DNA from: CAYQJS01 sp964417895
GTDB lineage: Bacteria > Chloroflexota > UBA6077 > SHYK01
Reading direction: 5' to 3'
Assembly: GCA_964417895.1 (NCBI GenBank)
Contig: CAYQJS010000026.1
Location: 5,333 to 69,332 of the forward strand
DNA: 64,000 bases
How positions within the stretch are numbered: the stretch's first letter is position 1; every line of letters starts with the position of its first letter. Position numbers and translations under genes: made by a program. The notes beneath the pieces were generated by a model. It ran no database searches. It was not told where the DNA came from and saw only the letters and a program-made list of their open reading frames with translations. Shown piece after piece: positions 8,553-17,553 of this stretch.

Positions 8553-9695
8553 ATGGCGATTGCGGACCAGCCAACCGAGACCTCCGCCGCCGTCACGGCG
8601 ACGGCCAACCTGAAGGACGCGTACAACCGCTGGATCGAGGCGCAGGGGATCCCCATCCACCGCGGGTACTTCGTCGAGGACATTCGCACCGTTGAGCTCG
8701 GGCCCTGGGAGGAGCGGGGCTGTAACGCTGCCTTCCTCGTGTTGGCCGGGCAGGAGGGCGTGAGCGAGACGCGCATCAGCGAGATTCCGCCCGGGGCGAC
8801 GCTCCCGCCGGTTCGATTCACCCTCGACGAGGTCGTGTACGTCGCGGAGGGCCGCGGCCTGACCACCGTGTGGGCTGGCGACGGACCGAAGACGACCTTC
8901 GAGTGGGAGAAGCGGAGCATGTTCCTGTTGCCCCGTGGCTGCACCCACCAACTGAGCAACGCCACGGGCAACGTTCCGGCGCGTCTGATGCACGTGAACC
9001 ATCTCCCATTCTCCATGCACATCGTGCCCGACGCCAAGTTCTACTTCGACAACCCCTACGTCGACTCGGAGCTGTTGTACGGCGACGGTGGCCTCTACTC
9101 AGAGGCGAAGGCCATTCAGCCGGCCGCGGGCTCCCGCGCGGCCGAGATGCGGCGCGTGCTCTGGCTCGGGAACTTCTTCCCGGACATGGGCGTGTGGGAC
9201 AAGCTGCACACCTATGAGGAGCGCGGCGCGGGCGGCCTCCGTGTCGGCGTCCAGTTCGCCAAGTCGACGATCAACGGCCACATGTCCGTCTTCCCCTCCC
9301 GGACTTACAAGAAGGGCCATCGCCATGGCCCCGGTGTCGTGATCGTGATCCCGGCCGGTGAGGGGTACTCGATCATGTGGCCGGAGGGCGAAGGAAAGGT
9401 GGTCGTGCCCTGGCACGAGGCCAGCGTATTCGTCCCGCCGGACCGCTGGTTCCACCAGCACTTCAACGTCGGCGCCATCCCCGCTCGGTATCTCGCGCTC
9501 CACGCACCTCGGCCCGGGGTGAGCACCGAGCGCGTCATCGACTTCGCCAGGGACCAGATCGAATACCCGAACGAGGAGCCGTTCATTCGGGAGAAGTTCG
9601 AGGGGGAGATGGCGAAGCGGGGCCTCACGAGCCTGATGCCGGAGGAGGCGTACCACGACCCCGACTACCGCTGGGACTTCGACGAAGAGGACTGA
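8553..9695 (+). CDS. Bicupin-domain protein (dioxygenase-like)
   Basis: 380 residues with two cupin barrels. The second carries a metal motif GHRHGPGVV and a later histidine in RWFHQHFN. The first (PVRFTLDEVVYVAEGRG) lacks the usual paired histidines, so probably only one metal site exists. Related bicupins include gentisate-type dioxygenases and ureidoglycine aminohydrolases, so the reaction cannot be fixed. ATG 8553 has RBS GAAAGGAG 8 bases upstream. Co-directional with the Rieske oxygenase, suggesting it acts in the same catabolic pathway. Confidence 0.82.
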   Translation: MAIADQPTETSAAVTATANLKDAYNRWIEAQGIPIHRGYFVEDIRTVELGPWEERGCNAAFLVLAGQEGVSETRISEIPPGATLPPVRFTLDEVVYVAEGRGLTTVWAGDGPKTTFEWEKRSMFLLPRGCTHQLSNATGNVPARLMHVNHLPFSMHIVPDAKFYFDNPYVDSELLYGDGGLYSEAKAIQPAAGSRAAEMRRVLWLGNFFPDMGVWDKLHTYEERGAGGLRVGVQFAKSTINGHMSVFPSRTYKKGHRHGPGVVIVIPAGEGYSIMWPEGEGKVVVPWHEASVFVPPDRWFHQHFNVGAIPARYLALHAPRPGVSTERVIDFARDQIEYPNEEPFIREKFEGEMAKRGLTSLMPEEAYHDPDYRWDFDEED

Positions 9696-9770
9696 CGAGG
9701 CAAGAGGCAGCAGGCAATAGGCAAGGGGTGGGCTACGAGCCCCACGTCTGACTCGTTCCTGCAGTTTGTC

Positions 9771-10052
9771 TTGGACCAGCTTCGGGAGTTGGGCGACGTT
9801 CGCAGCCGTGCTATGTTCGGCGGCCACGGTCTCTACAGCGCCGAAGCCTTCTTCGGCATCGTCTATGACGACGGCCTGTACTTCAAGACCGATGCCGTCA
9901 GCGCGGCGGGCTACGTCGAAAAGGGGATGCGGTCGTTCCAGCCAAATGAGCGGCAGCGCTTGCGCAACTACTACGAGGTTCCTCCTGACGTGGTGGACGA
10001 CCGCGAGCAGCTCGTGTTGTGGGCGGAAGCAGCGCTGAAGGCCGGAGGCTAG
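9771..10052 (+). CDS. TfoX/Sxy N-terminal-domain protein
   Basis: About 93 residues from TTG 9771, with the family hallmark SRAMFGGHGLYSAEAFFGI and DDGLYFKTD. Homology appears to begin a few codons earlier (SFLQFVLDQL), where only CTG 9759 is available, so the exact start is unsure. The domain occurs alone in many bacteria; a role in competence, as for Sxy in gamma-proteobacteria, should not be assumed. It is in the same frame as, and downstream of, the bicupin gene. Confidence 0.78.
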   Translation: MDQLRELGDVRSRAMFGGHGLYSAEAFFGIVYDDGLYFKTDAVSAAGYVEKGMRSFQPNERQRLRNYYEVPPDVVDDREQLVLWAEAALKAGG

Positions 10053-10097
10053 CTTTAGCTAACTAACTAAGCTAAGAGTGCGGCCGAAAAGGCCAAC

Positions 10098-10200
10098 CTG
10101 TCATCCTGAGCGAAGCGAAGGATCTGTCACGAACGTAAACTACCATGCACCAGCGCTACTTCAGCCCCAGATCCTTCGGCCTGCGGCCTCAGGATGACAG
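10098..10200. repeat. R1 hairpin repeat, copy 1
   Basis: An imperfect inverted repeat of about 100 bp with outer arms ctgtcatcctgag and ctcaggatgacag and inner arms containing aggatct and agatcct. Related copies lie at 29179-29275, 34929-35032 and 53109-53209. All are intergenic. The gap 10053-10286 contains nothing else recognisable. Confidence 0.75.
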
Positions 10201-10286
10201 TTTGCGGCCGTGCTCCTAGACTAGTCGCGCCGCGCTGAGGTTGGTCTATTGGTCGGCGGGCGGCCCGCTCAACTCGCCGGCGGTTG

Positions 10287-10748
10287 CTACCTGATGGTGA
10301 AGGTCACCCTGTCGGAGGTAGCCGGGCTCACCGAGATGTGGTTGTTGCCAGTCAGCACGACTGTCGCCGTTTGGGCGCCAGCGGCCACGTTCTCGAAGGT
10401 GACCTCCTGGGCAGCGCTACGGAGGATCTTGGGGTTCCCGCTCGGGATCACGACCTCGGTCCCAAGATAGGGCGCCGCGTCCTCGTCGAGAAAGTAGTGG
10501 AGGTGGTAGTCGGTCAGCTTCTGGGATTCGGCCCCCGGAACCAGGGCTGGCCCGCGATACTCGACTCTGACGCGCAGTGCTCCTGCGCTCGGCGCGTCGT
10601 TGGGCGCCGGTGAGGCGATCTTCAAGAACGCATCCGACGGCCTGGGAGCGACGTTGGCGCTCGTCCTGGGCGCGCAGGCGGGAAGTAGTCCAGCCAGCAC
10701 GGCGGTGATAACGACAAGCATCGTGGTCGGCATGGTGGTGGCGGCCAT
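10287..10748 (-). CDS. Putative secreted lipoprotein of unknown function
   Basis: 153 residues from ATG 10748 (RBS GAGGAG). The N-terminus MPTTMLVVITAVLAGLLPAC is a lipoprotein signal peptide with lipobox LPAC. The mature part is predicted beta-rich, with LRVRVEYRGPALVPG and TVVLTGNNHISVSP segments, suggesting a small beta-sandwich that may bind a ligand at the cell surface. It sits just downstream of the sugar ABC transporter operon on the same strand, but an operonic link is unproven. Family not recognised. Confidence 0.65.
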   Translation of the reverse strand: MAATTMPTTMLVVITAVLAGLLPACAPRTSANVAPRPSDAFLKIASPAPNDAPSAGALRVRVEYRGPALVPGAESQKLTDYHLHYFLDEDAAPYLGTEVVIPSGNPKILRSAAQEVTFENVAAGAQTATVVLTGNNHISVSPATSDRVTFTIR

Positions 10749-10824
10749 CGGACGGCCTCCTCTCTGAAGTCGGCGGCATGCGGCGCGAGGGAAGCGCCGG
10801 CGCCAGGATTGCACACGTGCCGGC

Positions 10825-11718
10825 CTAGCCTTTCACCGACCCGGCGAGAATGCCGCGCACGAAATACTGCTGCAGGCTGAAGAAGATGAGCAGGGGCAGA
10901 ACCATCGACACGAACGCGGCAGCCGTCAACAGTTGCCAGTCCCGACCGAGCGAGTTGACCAGGTTGGCGATGGTGACGGTCATCGGCGCGACATCAGGCG
11001 CCCCGCCCAGGTACACCAGAGCCACGAGCAGGTCGTTCCAAACCCACAGGAATTGAAAGATGGCGAGCGCCGCCAGGGCAGGCACCGATGTGGGGAGCAC
11101 GAGGCGAAAGAACACCACGAGTGGGGAAGCGCCGTCCACCTGCGCGGCCTCCAGCATCTCTCGGGGTAAGGACGCGAAGAAGTTACGCAGCAGATAGATG
11201 GCCAGGGGGAGCCCGTACGCTGTGTGCGCCAGCCAGATGCCAAGAAACGTGCCGGTCAGGCCCAGAGCCGACAGGAGACGAAGCACGGGGATCAGGGTCG
11301 TCTGGAGGGGCACAACCAGCAGCCCGACGACTCCGAGAAAGAGGGCCGTCCTTCCTGGGAAATCCATCCACGCCAGGGCATAGGCAGCGAAAGCAGCAAC
11401 CAGGATCGGGATCAACGTGGCAGGGACCGCGATAACCAGGCTGTTGAGAAAGCTCTGGGCCATGTTGTTCGTCGTCAGCACGCGCTCGTAGTTCTCGAGA
11501 GTAAATGTGAAGGGCAGCTGCAAGGCTGCCCACCATCCGGTCTGAGCGACCAGCGCTGGCGGGCGAAAAGAACTGACCAGCAGCCCCACCGTGGGCAGCA
11601 TCCAGACCCCGGCGATCACGAGGACGGCGACGTGCACCGGGGCGCGCTGCAGCAGTGACGCAACGTTGACCCGGGGGGCCGGGGCCCGACGCATGCTGCC
11701 AACCCGCTCGGCCATCAC
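10825..11718 (-). CDS. Sugar ABC transporter permease (MalG/UgpE-type, CUT1)
   Basis: 297 residues with six hydrophobic helices and the EAA loop EAAQVDGASPLVVFF that contacts the ATPase. It is the second permease of a CUT1 carbohydrate importer. The GTG at 11718 overlaps the stop of the first permease (GTGA), indicating translational coupling. ATG 11715 is an alternative start. The transported sugar is not evident. Confidence 0.92.
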   Translation of the reverse strand: MMAERVGSMRRAPAPRVNVASLLQRAPVHVAVLVIAGVWMLPTVGLLVSSFRPPALVAQTGWWAALQLPFTFTLENYERVLTTNNMAQSFLNSLVIAVPATLIPILVAAFAAYALAWMDFPGRTALFLGVVGLLVVPLQTTLIPVLRLLSALGLTGTFLGIWLAHTAYGLPLAIYLLRNFFASLPREMLEAAQVDGASPLVVFFRLVLPTSVPALAALAIFQFLWVWNDLLVALVYLGGAPDVAPMTVTIANLVNSLGRDWQLLTAAAFVSMVLPLLIFFSLQQYFVRGILAGSVKG

Positions 11719-12692
11719 CGTCCCTCCTCTTGCTGCCGGAAGCGCCGGATGTTGATCAGCATGATTGGCACGACTGCCGCCAGCAACATCACCGCGAGGG
11801 CAGCGGCTCGCCCGAAGTCGCGCACGTTGAACATCTCCTTGTACATGCGATTGGCGATGACCTCAGTTTCGAAGTTCCCGTTGGTCATGACGTACACGAT
11901 ATCGAAGGCCTTGAGCGCGAAGATGACCATCGTCGTGGAGACAACGCCGAGCGTTGGCGCGATCAGCGGCAGCGTGACGTGGCGAAACACCTGGAGCTCG
12001 CTCGCCCCGTCCACCCGAGCAGCATCGAGCAGCTCCGCGGGGACGCCCTTGATCGCGGCGGAGAGGACGACCATACAGAATCCGGTCCAGGTCCACGCCG
12101 CGGCCGCGATGAGCGCGAGGTTGTTGAAGGGCGGGTTATTGACGAGCCACGCCTGAGGCTCGAAGCCAGGAATGAGGGCCATGAGAGCCGCGTTGAGCGT
12201 CCCGGTCTGGGGCAGGACGGGCGGGCGAAAGTCGTACATGAATTTCCAGATGACACCGGCAGCCACAAACGAGATGGCCATTGGCAGGAAGATGACGGCC
12301 TTGATGACGCTCTCGTACCGGACCCGGTCCGCCAGCGCCGCGACGATCAAACCCGTGCCAACGGTGAGGGTGGTGAACACAACCACCCATATGAGGTTGT
12401 TGCGCACAGCTACCAGCATTGTCTGGTCGGTAAAGACGAACTGGTAGTTCGCAAGGCCGACTGGCCGGGTGGAGTTTGCGCTCTGGAACGAGAGGTACAG
12501 GGTCTGGATCGTCGGATAGACGAGGAACGCGAGCAGAAGCACCAGGGTGGGTGCCAGCCAGAGCCACGGGCGAACGAGGGGTTGATGGCGATTGGGAAAG
12601 AGCCCGACCAGCCGTTCTGCGGCGATGGCATAGGCGGCGGCGGCAAGGGAGGCCGCCATGACTACACCGATAGCGAGAAAAGCCCGGTCCAT
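11715..12692 (-). CDS. Sugar ABC transporter permease (MalF/UgpA-type, CUT1)
   Basis: 325 residues with a long N-terminal hydrophobic region, a large early segment (LFPNRHQPLVRPWLWLAP) and the EAA motif LLDAARVDGASELQVFRHV. It is the partner permease of the CUT1 importer and lies between the binding protein (12748-14055) and the second permease, all on the minus strand. The N-terminus carries an extra helix compared with short MalF forms. Confidence 0.92.
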   Translation of the reverse strand: MDRAFLAIGVVMAASLAAAAYAIAAERLVGLFPNRHQPLVRPWLWLAPTLVLLLAFLVYPTIQTLYLSFQSANSTRPVGLANYQFVFTDQTMLVAVRNNLIWVVVFTTLTVGTGLIVAALADRVRYESVIKAVIFLPMAISFVAAGVIWKFMYDFRPPVLPQTGTLNAALMALIPGFEPQAWLVNNPPFNNLALIAAAAWTWTGFCMVVLSAAIKGVPAELLDAARVDGASELQVFRHVTLPLIAPTLGVVSTTMVIFALKAFDIVYVMTNGNFETEVIANRMYKEMFNVRDFGRAAALAVMLLAAVVPIMLINIRRFRQQEEGR

Positions 12693-12747
12693 TCGGCCCC
12701 TCCGATCGGTCGAGTCGACCGCAGCCCGGGGTCCTGGCCGTCGAGGA

Positions 12748-14055
12748 TCAGCGATTCCGGTAAGCGTCCGCCTGGACCTGGTCGAGATTTCCCAGGATGC
12801 TGGCCAGATTGTTCGGGTTGTTCACGTAGTCCAGCGTCGCTCGCCAGAAGGCGCTATTCATCGCCTCCGGCAGCAAGTCTGAGGCATCGAAGCGCACGAT
12901 TTTCGCGCCGGTGAGCGTCTCTGCCATTTTTCTCGACAGGTCATCCGGATAGCTTGATAGTGGGATTTTCTTGTTGGGCGACAGGGCGCCGCCCCGTCTG
13001 ACCCAGATCTCCTGGGCCTCGGGAGACGTGAGATAGCGCATCAATTCACGGGCCTGCGGCGTGTCCTTGAACATGCCGAACAGGTCCCCGGCCGCCTCCA
13101 CCGCTTCACCGTACTTCGCGTCGATCTGAGGAAAGCTGAAGAAGCTGAAGTCCTCTCCCGCCTTCAGACCCGGGTTTGCCTTGGTGAAGAACTCGGTGAT
13201 GAAGCTCCCCTGGTGATGCAGGTAGCACCGCGGTGGCGTGGTGAACAGCGGATTGCCGGCATCGCCGAAGGCCGTCGCCAGTGTTCCCTGGCGGCCCCCG
13301 AGCACCATGCGCTCGTTCGCCACGATCTGCCCCCAGGTTTCCCACGCCGTCCTGATCTCGGGCGAGGTCCACTTGATCTTGCCCTGGTGCCACTGGTCGT
13401 AGACGTCAGGACCTGATTGGCGCAATACGATGTTCTCCAGCCAGTCCGTCGCCGGCCAGCCGCTCGCTGCTCCACTCTCCAGACCAATGCACCAAGGGGT
13501 GGTTCCCCCCTCGGCGATTCGCCGCGAGAGGGTCATCAGCTCCTCCCAGTTCCTGGGGACCTGGTAGCCTGCCCTGTTGAACTCCTTCGGGCTGTACCAG
13601 ACGAGGCCCTTTAGCGCGGACTTGGTGAAGATGCCGACCTGCTTGCCGTCAACCTGGCCCAATTTCAGCCAGTCCTCCGCGTATTCGGCCACCATCGCAT
13701 TGCGATCCAGCACGCCAGAAAGGTCCACCAGGCGACCCCCGCGCGCCAGCTCGATCATCTGCCCCGGGCCTGGGAGGCCGGCCACGTCGGGTGGGTTCCC
13801 ACCCTGAACCCGTGCCGTCAGCACAGCGTTCAGGTCCCTGGTGGCCTCGTATTGGACCCTGATCCCAGTCCGTTCCTCGAACGGCTTGACCATGGCCAGG
13901 AAGCTGGCCTGCTCGTCACCACTCCACACGGCAAGCACGTTCACGGTGCCGCCCACTTGTTGAAGGGGCTGCCGCTGCGCGGGCGGAGCGCACCCGGCCA
14001 ACACGAGCGCCAGCACTACAACCAGTGCGATCGGGCCAGAGAAGCGAAACAACAT
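12748..14055 (-). CDS. Extracellular sugar-binding lipoprotein of the CUT1 ABC transporter
   Basis: 435 residues from ATG 14055, preceded by GGAGGGAGG. The lipobox is in VLALVLAGCAPP. The mature protein has the family-1 solute-binding pattern (VNVLAVWSGDEQASFLAMVK, then NPPDVAGLPGPGQMIELA). It captures a carbohydrate outside the membrane and delivers it to the two permeases encoded just downstream. An upstream in-frame start at 14097 would add a non-signal extension and is less likely. Confidence 0.92.
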   Translation of the reverse strand: MLFRFSGPIALVVVLALVLAGCAPPAQRQPLQQVGGTVNVLAVWSGDEQASFLAMVKPFEERTGIRVQYEATRDLNAVLTARVQGGNPPDVAGLPGPGQMIELARGGRLVDLSGVLDRNAMVAEYAEDWLKLGQVDGKQVGIFTKSALKGLVWYSPKEFNRAGYQVPRNWEELMTLSRRIAEGGTTPWCIGLESGAASGWPATDWLENIVLRQSGPDVYDQWHQGKIKWTSPEIRTAWETWGQIVANERMVLGGRQGTLATAFGDAGNPLFTTPPRCYLHHQGSFITEFFTKANPGLKAGEDFSFFSFPQIDAKYGEAVEAAGDLFGMFKDTPQARELMRYLTSPEAQEIWVRRGGALSPNKKIPLSSYPDDLSRKMAETLTGAKIVRFDASDLLPEAMNSAFWRATLDYVNNPNNLASILGNLDQVQADAYRNR

Positions 14056-14104
14056 TGTCGGGGCCTCCCTCCAGATCAGAATCCGGTGCGAGTCCACCTC
14101 AGCT

Positions 14105-15379
14105 TCATCGTTCGGGTCGCGGCCCGGCCAGGGCAGCGGCCGCGGGCTGAGCGGGGAGATGGATATCTGCGCGTGGCTGGTTCGTGAGCGATGCTTCGGA
14201 CACGGGGTCGAACAGATGGATGCGGTCGGCGGGTATTGCCACGTCGATCACGTCGCCAACCCCGGGGGCACCGCGGGCGTCGAACCGGGCGACAAGCTCC
14301 GGGCCCTCGGTCTGGAGGTGGACATACACCTCCGAGCCCAGGGGTTCTACCACGCTCACTCGAGCCCGAGCTGACGCTGCGCCCTCGGCAGACGAGTGGC
14401 GTCCGTCTCCGATGTGCTCGGGCCGGATACCGACGAGCACCTCCCCTCCCATCAGGTGCTGCGCCTGTGCGCCGATTGCCCCTGCCAGCGGGGCTCGGAG
14501 ACCGTCGGCGCGGACCCAGGCCTGACCGTGGGCGTCGCGGCCAAGCTGCGCCGGAAAGAAGTTCATGGCCGGGCTCCCGATGAACCCCGCTACGAACACG
14601 TTGACCGGGCGGTCGTAGAGCTCCTGGGGCAGGTCTACCTGTTGCAGGACTCCCTCGCGGAGAACGGCGATCCGCTGCCCCATGGTCATGGCCTCGACCT
14701 GATCGTGGGTGACGTAGATCGTCGTGGTTCCCAGGCGCCGATGCAGCCGGACCAGCTCGGTTCGCGTCTGGACCCGCAGCTTCGCGTCGAGGTTCGAGAG
14801 CGGCTCGTCCATGAGGAAGACCTGTGGCTCGCGCACGATGGCCCGACCCAGCGCCACCCGCTGGCGCTGGCCGCCCGAGAGCTGAGCCGGCTTGCGGCGT
14901 AACAGGTCGCCGATGCCCAGCATATCTGCCGCCTGGCCAACGCGGCGCGCAACGTCGCCTCCTGGGGTCTTGTGGAGCCTCAGTCCGAACGCGAGGTTGT
15001 CGTACACAGACATGTGGGGATACAGGGCATAGCTTTGAAAGACCATGGCTACATCGCGGTCCTTCGGCGGCACGTCGTTCACGCGCCGATCCCCGATATA
15101 GAGGTCGCCCGACGTGATCTCCTCGAGGCCTGCGACCAGGCGGAGGGCTGTCGTCTTGCCGCAGCCGGAAGGTCCGACGAGCACAAGGAACTCGCCATCG
15201 GAAACCTGGAGCGACAGGTCCGCCACCGCTGTGACCCCGCCGCGGTACTCTTTGCTGATCCGATTACAGGTGACGCTAGCCGTAGCGCGCCCCCGTTTCT
15301 TTAGACACGCGGAACCACACGACGTTTCTACCAGGCATCGTACTCCGCCGGCTAAGATTAAGGCACGGACCCAGGGCAT
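14105..15379 (-). CDS. Sugar ABC transporter ATP-binding protein (UgpC/MsmX/MalK type)
   Basis: Walker A GPSGCGKTT, signature LSGGQRQ, Walker B FLMDEPLSNLD and switch YVTHDQ are all intact, followed by a C-terminal TOBE/OB regulatory domain. It energises the CUT1 permeases and is the first gene of the operon. The start is uncertain: homology begins near 15279 (VTCNRISKEY), but no ATG/GTG/TTG occurs there; ATG 15379 is the nearest in-frame start and adds about 33 unconserved residues. A small upstream frameshift is possible. Confidence 0.87.
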   Translation of the reverse strand: MPWVRALILAGGVRCLVETSCGSACLKKRGRATASVTCNRISKEYRGGVTAVADLSLQVSDGEFLVLVGPSGCGKTTALRLVAGLEEITSGDLYIGDRRVNDVPPKDRDVAMVFQSYALYPHMSVYDNLAFGLRLHKTPGGDVARRVGQAADMLGIGDLLRRKPAQLSGGQRQRVALGRAIVREPQVFLMDEPLSNLDAKLRVQTRTELVRLHRRLGTTTIYVTHDQVEAMTMGQRIAVLREGVLQQVDLPQELYDRPVNVFVAGFIGSPAMNFFPAQLGRDAHGQAWVRADGLRAPLAGAIGAQAQHLMGGEVLVGIRPEHIGDGRHSSAEGAASARARVSVVEPLGSEVYVHLQTEGPELVARFDARGAPGVGDVIDVAIPADRIHLFDPVSEASLTNQPRADIHLPAQPAAAALAGPRPER

Positions 15380-15406
15380 TCGCGAGAGCTCGATAAGGAG
15401 GCCATC

Positions 15407-15775
15407 ATGTCGGTCGAAGATGTGGCGGGAATAGACGAGCAGGGCATCAGGGCGTGGGATCAGCACGACGTCGAGGGCTTTGTTGCCCTTTTCGACGACA
15501 GCGCTGAGTGGGTGGATCTCGCTCTCCCCGAGCCGATGCGCGGGAGCCCTGCTACTCGAATTTCAACGGAAGCGGGCGACCGATACGGCATGGCTAGGGA
15601 AGCTCGATGAGGGAGCGCTTCGGAGGATGGGCCAACCATTAGCATTGTCGGAGCGGTGAGCGCCGATGAATTGCTTTTCAATGCGGCGAACCACGATTGC
15701 CTCCACCTGCGTCAACTGTTCCGAATGCTTCAAACGCATTTCGAGCCGATGCGCGGTGGCATGCGTACGTTCTGA
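15407..15775 (+). pseudogene. Decayed SnoaL-like fragment followed by a frameshifted DinB-like fragment
   Basis: ATG 15407 has a good RBS (AAGGAGG). The first 45 residues (GIRAWDQHDVEGFVALFDD) resemble the start of SnoaL/NTF2-like proteins, but the frame ends at 15610. Two other frames then carry pieces resembling the C-terminal half of a DinB-like protein: TAWLGKLDEGALRRMGQ, then DELLFNAANHDCLHLRQLF ending at 15775. The region appears to be a join of two truncated genes with at least two frameshifts. No intact product is expected. Confidence 0.55.
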
Positions 15776-15785
15776 CCACCAGCAC

Positions 15786-16139
15786 ATGCCCGAAGGCCGA
15801 GCCGAACCGCTTGCATTCGACTACGACTCCAGCCCGGAACGGTTTCGTACCGGGCGAAGCGTTGCTGAACAATACGGGCTCGCCGGTGACGTCCACGAGC
15901 CAATAGCTGATCGGTTTCTCCATAAGGGCGTGCGCCTCGCGCTCGACATTGGTTGCGGCGATGGCCGCCTACTCCGAGCGCTTCACTCAGGCGGCGTTCG
16001 CGTTGTCGGCATTGACCGCTCTCGAGGGCTCCTGTCCGATGCGCCGAGACCGGTAGCTGTAGTGCAAGGGGCCTTTCGTGATTACGAAGCGCGGCGCAAT
16101 TGTGTACGGGAGACGGCAAGGTTAAGGCTGGGTTCTTAA
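15786..16139 (+). pseudogene. Truncated SAM-dependent methyltransferase
   Basis: Starting near MPEGRAEPLAFDYDSSPERF, the frame contains methyltransferase motif I (ALDIGCGDGRLLRAL) and the acidic end of strand 2 (VVGIDRS). It then stops after about 118 residues, half the usual length and without motifs for the remaining strands. It is immediately followed by a complete methyltransferase gene that is not closely similar. Probably a remnant. Confidence 0.6.
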
Positions 16140-16142
16140 TTG

Positions 16143-16859
16143 ATGCAGGAAGGTGATGCCCAAAGCCTCGGTTGGTATCTCGACGAATTGGTGCATGTTG
16201 GTCCGGAGCACCTCGATGCCGGGTACGTGGCGGGCTACGACCGAAAGGCCGGAACGAACTGGGCCGGCGAGCTAGCCGTTCTACGTGAACTCGGCTTGAA
16301 CGCGGAATGGTCGCTTGTGGATCTTGGCGCCGGCACAGGAGGGCTCTCTCTGGCCGTCGCGCCATTTTGCCGTCGAGTCGTGGCAGTAGACGTATCGCCT
16401 GCCATGCTGAGCAGCTTGCGCACCGAAACCGAACGGCGGGGGCTGCGCAATGTCGAGTGCGTGGAAGCCGGCTTCCTCACCTACCAGCATACTGGGGAGC
16501 CGGCGGACTTCGTGTATTCGCGGCACGCCCTGCATCAGCTCCCTGACTTCTGGAAGGCAGTGGCGCTGGCGCGAATGCACGCGATCTTGAAACCCGGCGG
16601 CGTGCTCCGCCTCCGTGACTTGGTCTTCTCGTTTGATTTAAGCGAGACCCACCGTGCTATCGATGCATGGCTTTCAGGCGCGCGCAACCGGCCCGAAGAC
16701 GGATGGACGCGGCCCGAACTCGAAACACACCTGCGCGAGGAATACAGCACGTTCAATTGGCTCGTAGAGCCGATGCTGGAGCGGGCCGGCTTCGAAATAC
16801 GCCGGGCCGCTTATGACCCTTCGGGGATCTACGCGGCATACGTGTGCGTTTCGCGTTGA
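16143..16859 (+). CDS. Class I SAM-dependent methyltransferase
   Basis: 239 residues. Motif I is VDLGAGTGGLSL, the strand-2 acidic residue is in VVAVDVSPAML, and motif III-like ILKPGGVLRLRD follows. It has the full Rossmann-type methyltransferase length and appears intact, unlike the fragments on both sides. ATG 16143 is preferred to TTG 16140. The methyl acceptor is unknown. No convincing RBS is visible, and it begins 4 bp after the preceding remnant's stop. Confidence 0.8.
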   Translation: MQEGDAQSLGWYLDELVHVGPEHLDAGYVAGYDRKAGTNWAGELAVLRELGLNAEWSLVDLGAGTGGLSLAVAPFCRRVVAVDVSPAMLSSLRTETERRGLRNVECVEAGFLTYQHTGEPADFVYSRHALHQLPDFWKAVALARMHAILKPGGVLRLRDLVFSFDLSETHRAIDAWLSGARNRPEDGWTRPELETHLREEYSTFNWLVEPMLERAGFEIRRAAYDPSGIYAAYVCVSR

Positions 16860-17063
16860 CGCCGGCCCACTAGAATCGGCGCTATCCAAACATCGTGCCT
16901 CGCGGTTGGGGAGCCACCGCTGAGGGGCCGGAGTCGCTCGATGATGAACGGCGCGTGACCAGCGGCTCCGACGCAGCTCCAGATGGGCTTTTGTTGTTGG
17001 CGAACTGGATGACGGCCCGCCCGATCTCCGTGTTTGTGGATGAGGTCGGCGTGCTCGAGGCCT

Positions 17064-17250
17064 TCAGCCAGTGAGCTGTTGCATCAGGCCCGCGACGTCC
17101 ACCACGTCCCAATGTTCGACGATACGGCCGTCCGCAATCCGGTAGAAGTCCATCCCACGGCAGCTGACCGCCCGGCCCGTCGGCGAGATCGCGGAACGCC
17201 TCCTCCAACAGATCATCCTGCCACCGGGTCACCATCGGATCGCCATTCAC
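17064..17250 (-). pseudogene. SnoaL/ester-cyclase-like C-terminal fragment, frameshifted
   Basis: On the minus strand one frame gives MVTRWQDDLLEEAFR and the next gives GRAVSCRGMDFYRIADGRI and EHWDVVDVAGLMQQL before a stop at 17064. This is the typical C-terminal half of a SnoaL-like polyketide-cyclase/ester-cyclase protein. The N-terminal half is absent and a frameshift lies near 17200. The stretch 16860-17063 beside it holds nothing I recognise. Confidence 0.6.
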
Positions 17251-17553
17251 CTCTAACCCTCATGCGTGAGTACTGATCGAGAGTCAATCTACGCGCGTAT
17301 GCCACCCGCCGAACTCCAAATGCCCTCACACTTCAGTCAGCATCTCACCTGTGTCCTCGGTTTCCGCTCGTTTAACGCCCCCCTCGGCTGGCGCAGAAAA
17401 CTCGGGGGCCCCCGTTCAGGGTGGCCGGTTGGATTTACGGGCGCGCAAACGTTTAGGATACCCAGCCGGGTGCAATGTGGCGCTCGCCAGGCGAGCTACA
17501 GCGGACCGGTACCCCGCGCGGCTGAGACTAAATCTCACTCGAGGAGGAGAAGT
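17251..17553 (+). other. Intergenic leader upstream of the cupredoxin gene
   Basis: About 300 bp without a supported gene. A small palindrome gagactaaatctc lies just before the RBS GAGGAGGAG. Weak promoter-like hexamers (ttggat, taggat) occur near 17430-17460 but with poor spacing. The reading frame of the downstream gene is open through here, but the coding signal begins only at the signal peptide at 17554. Confidence 0.4.

Noticed and set aside
15678..15923. Minus-strand frame with transposase- or toxin-like look
   Set aside because: The plus strand carries a clear methyltransferase motif across the same bases.
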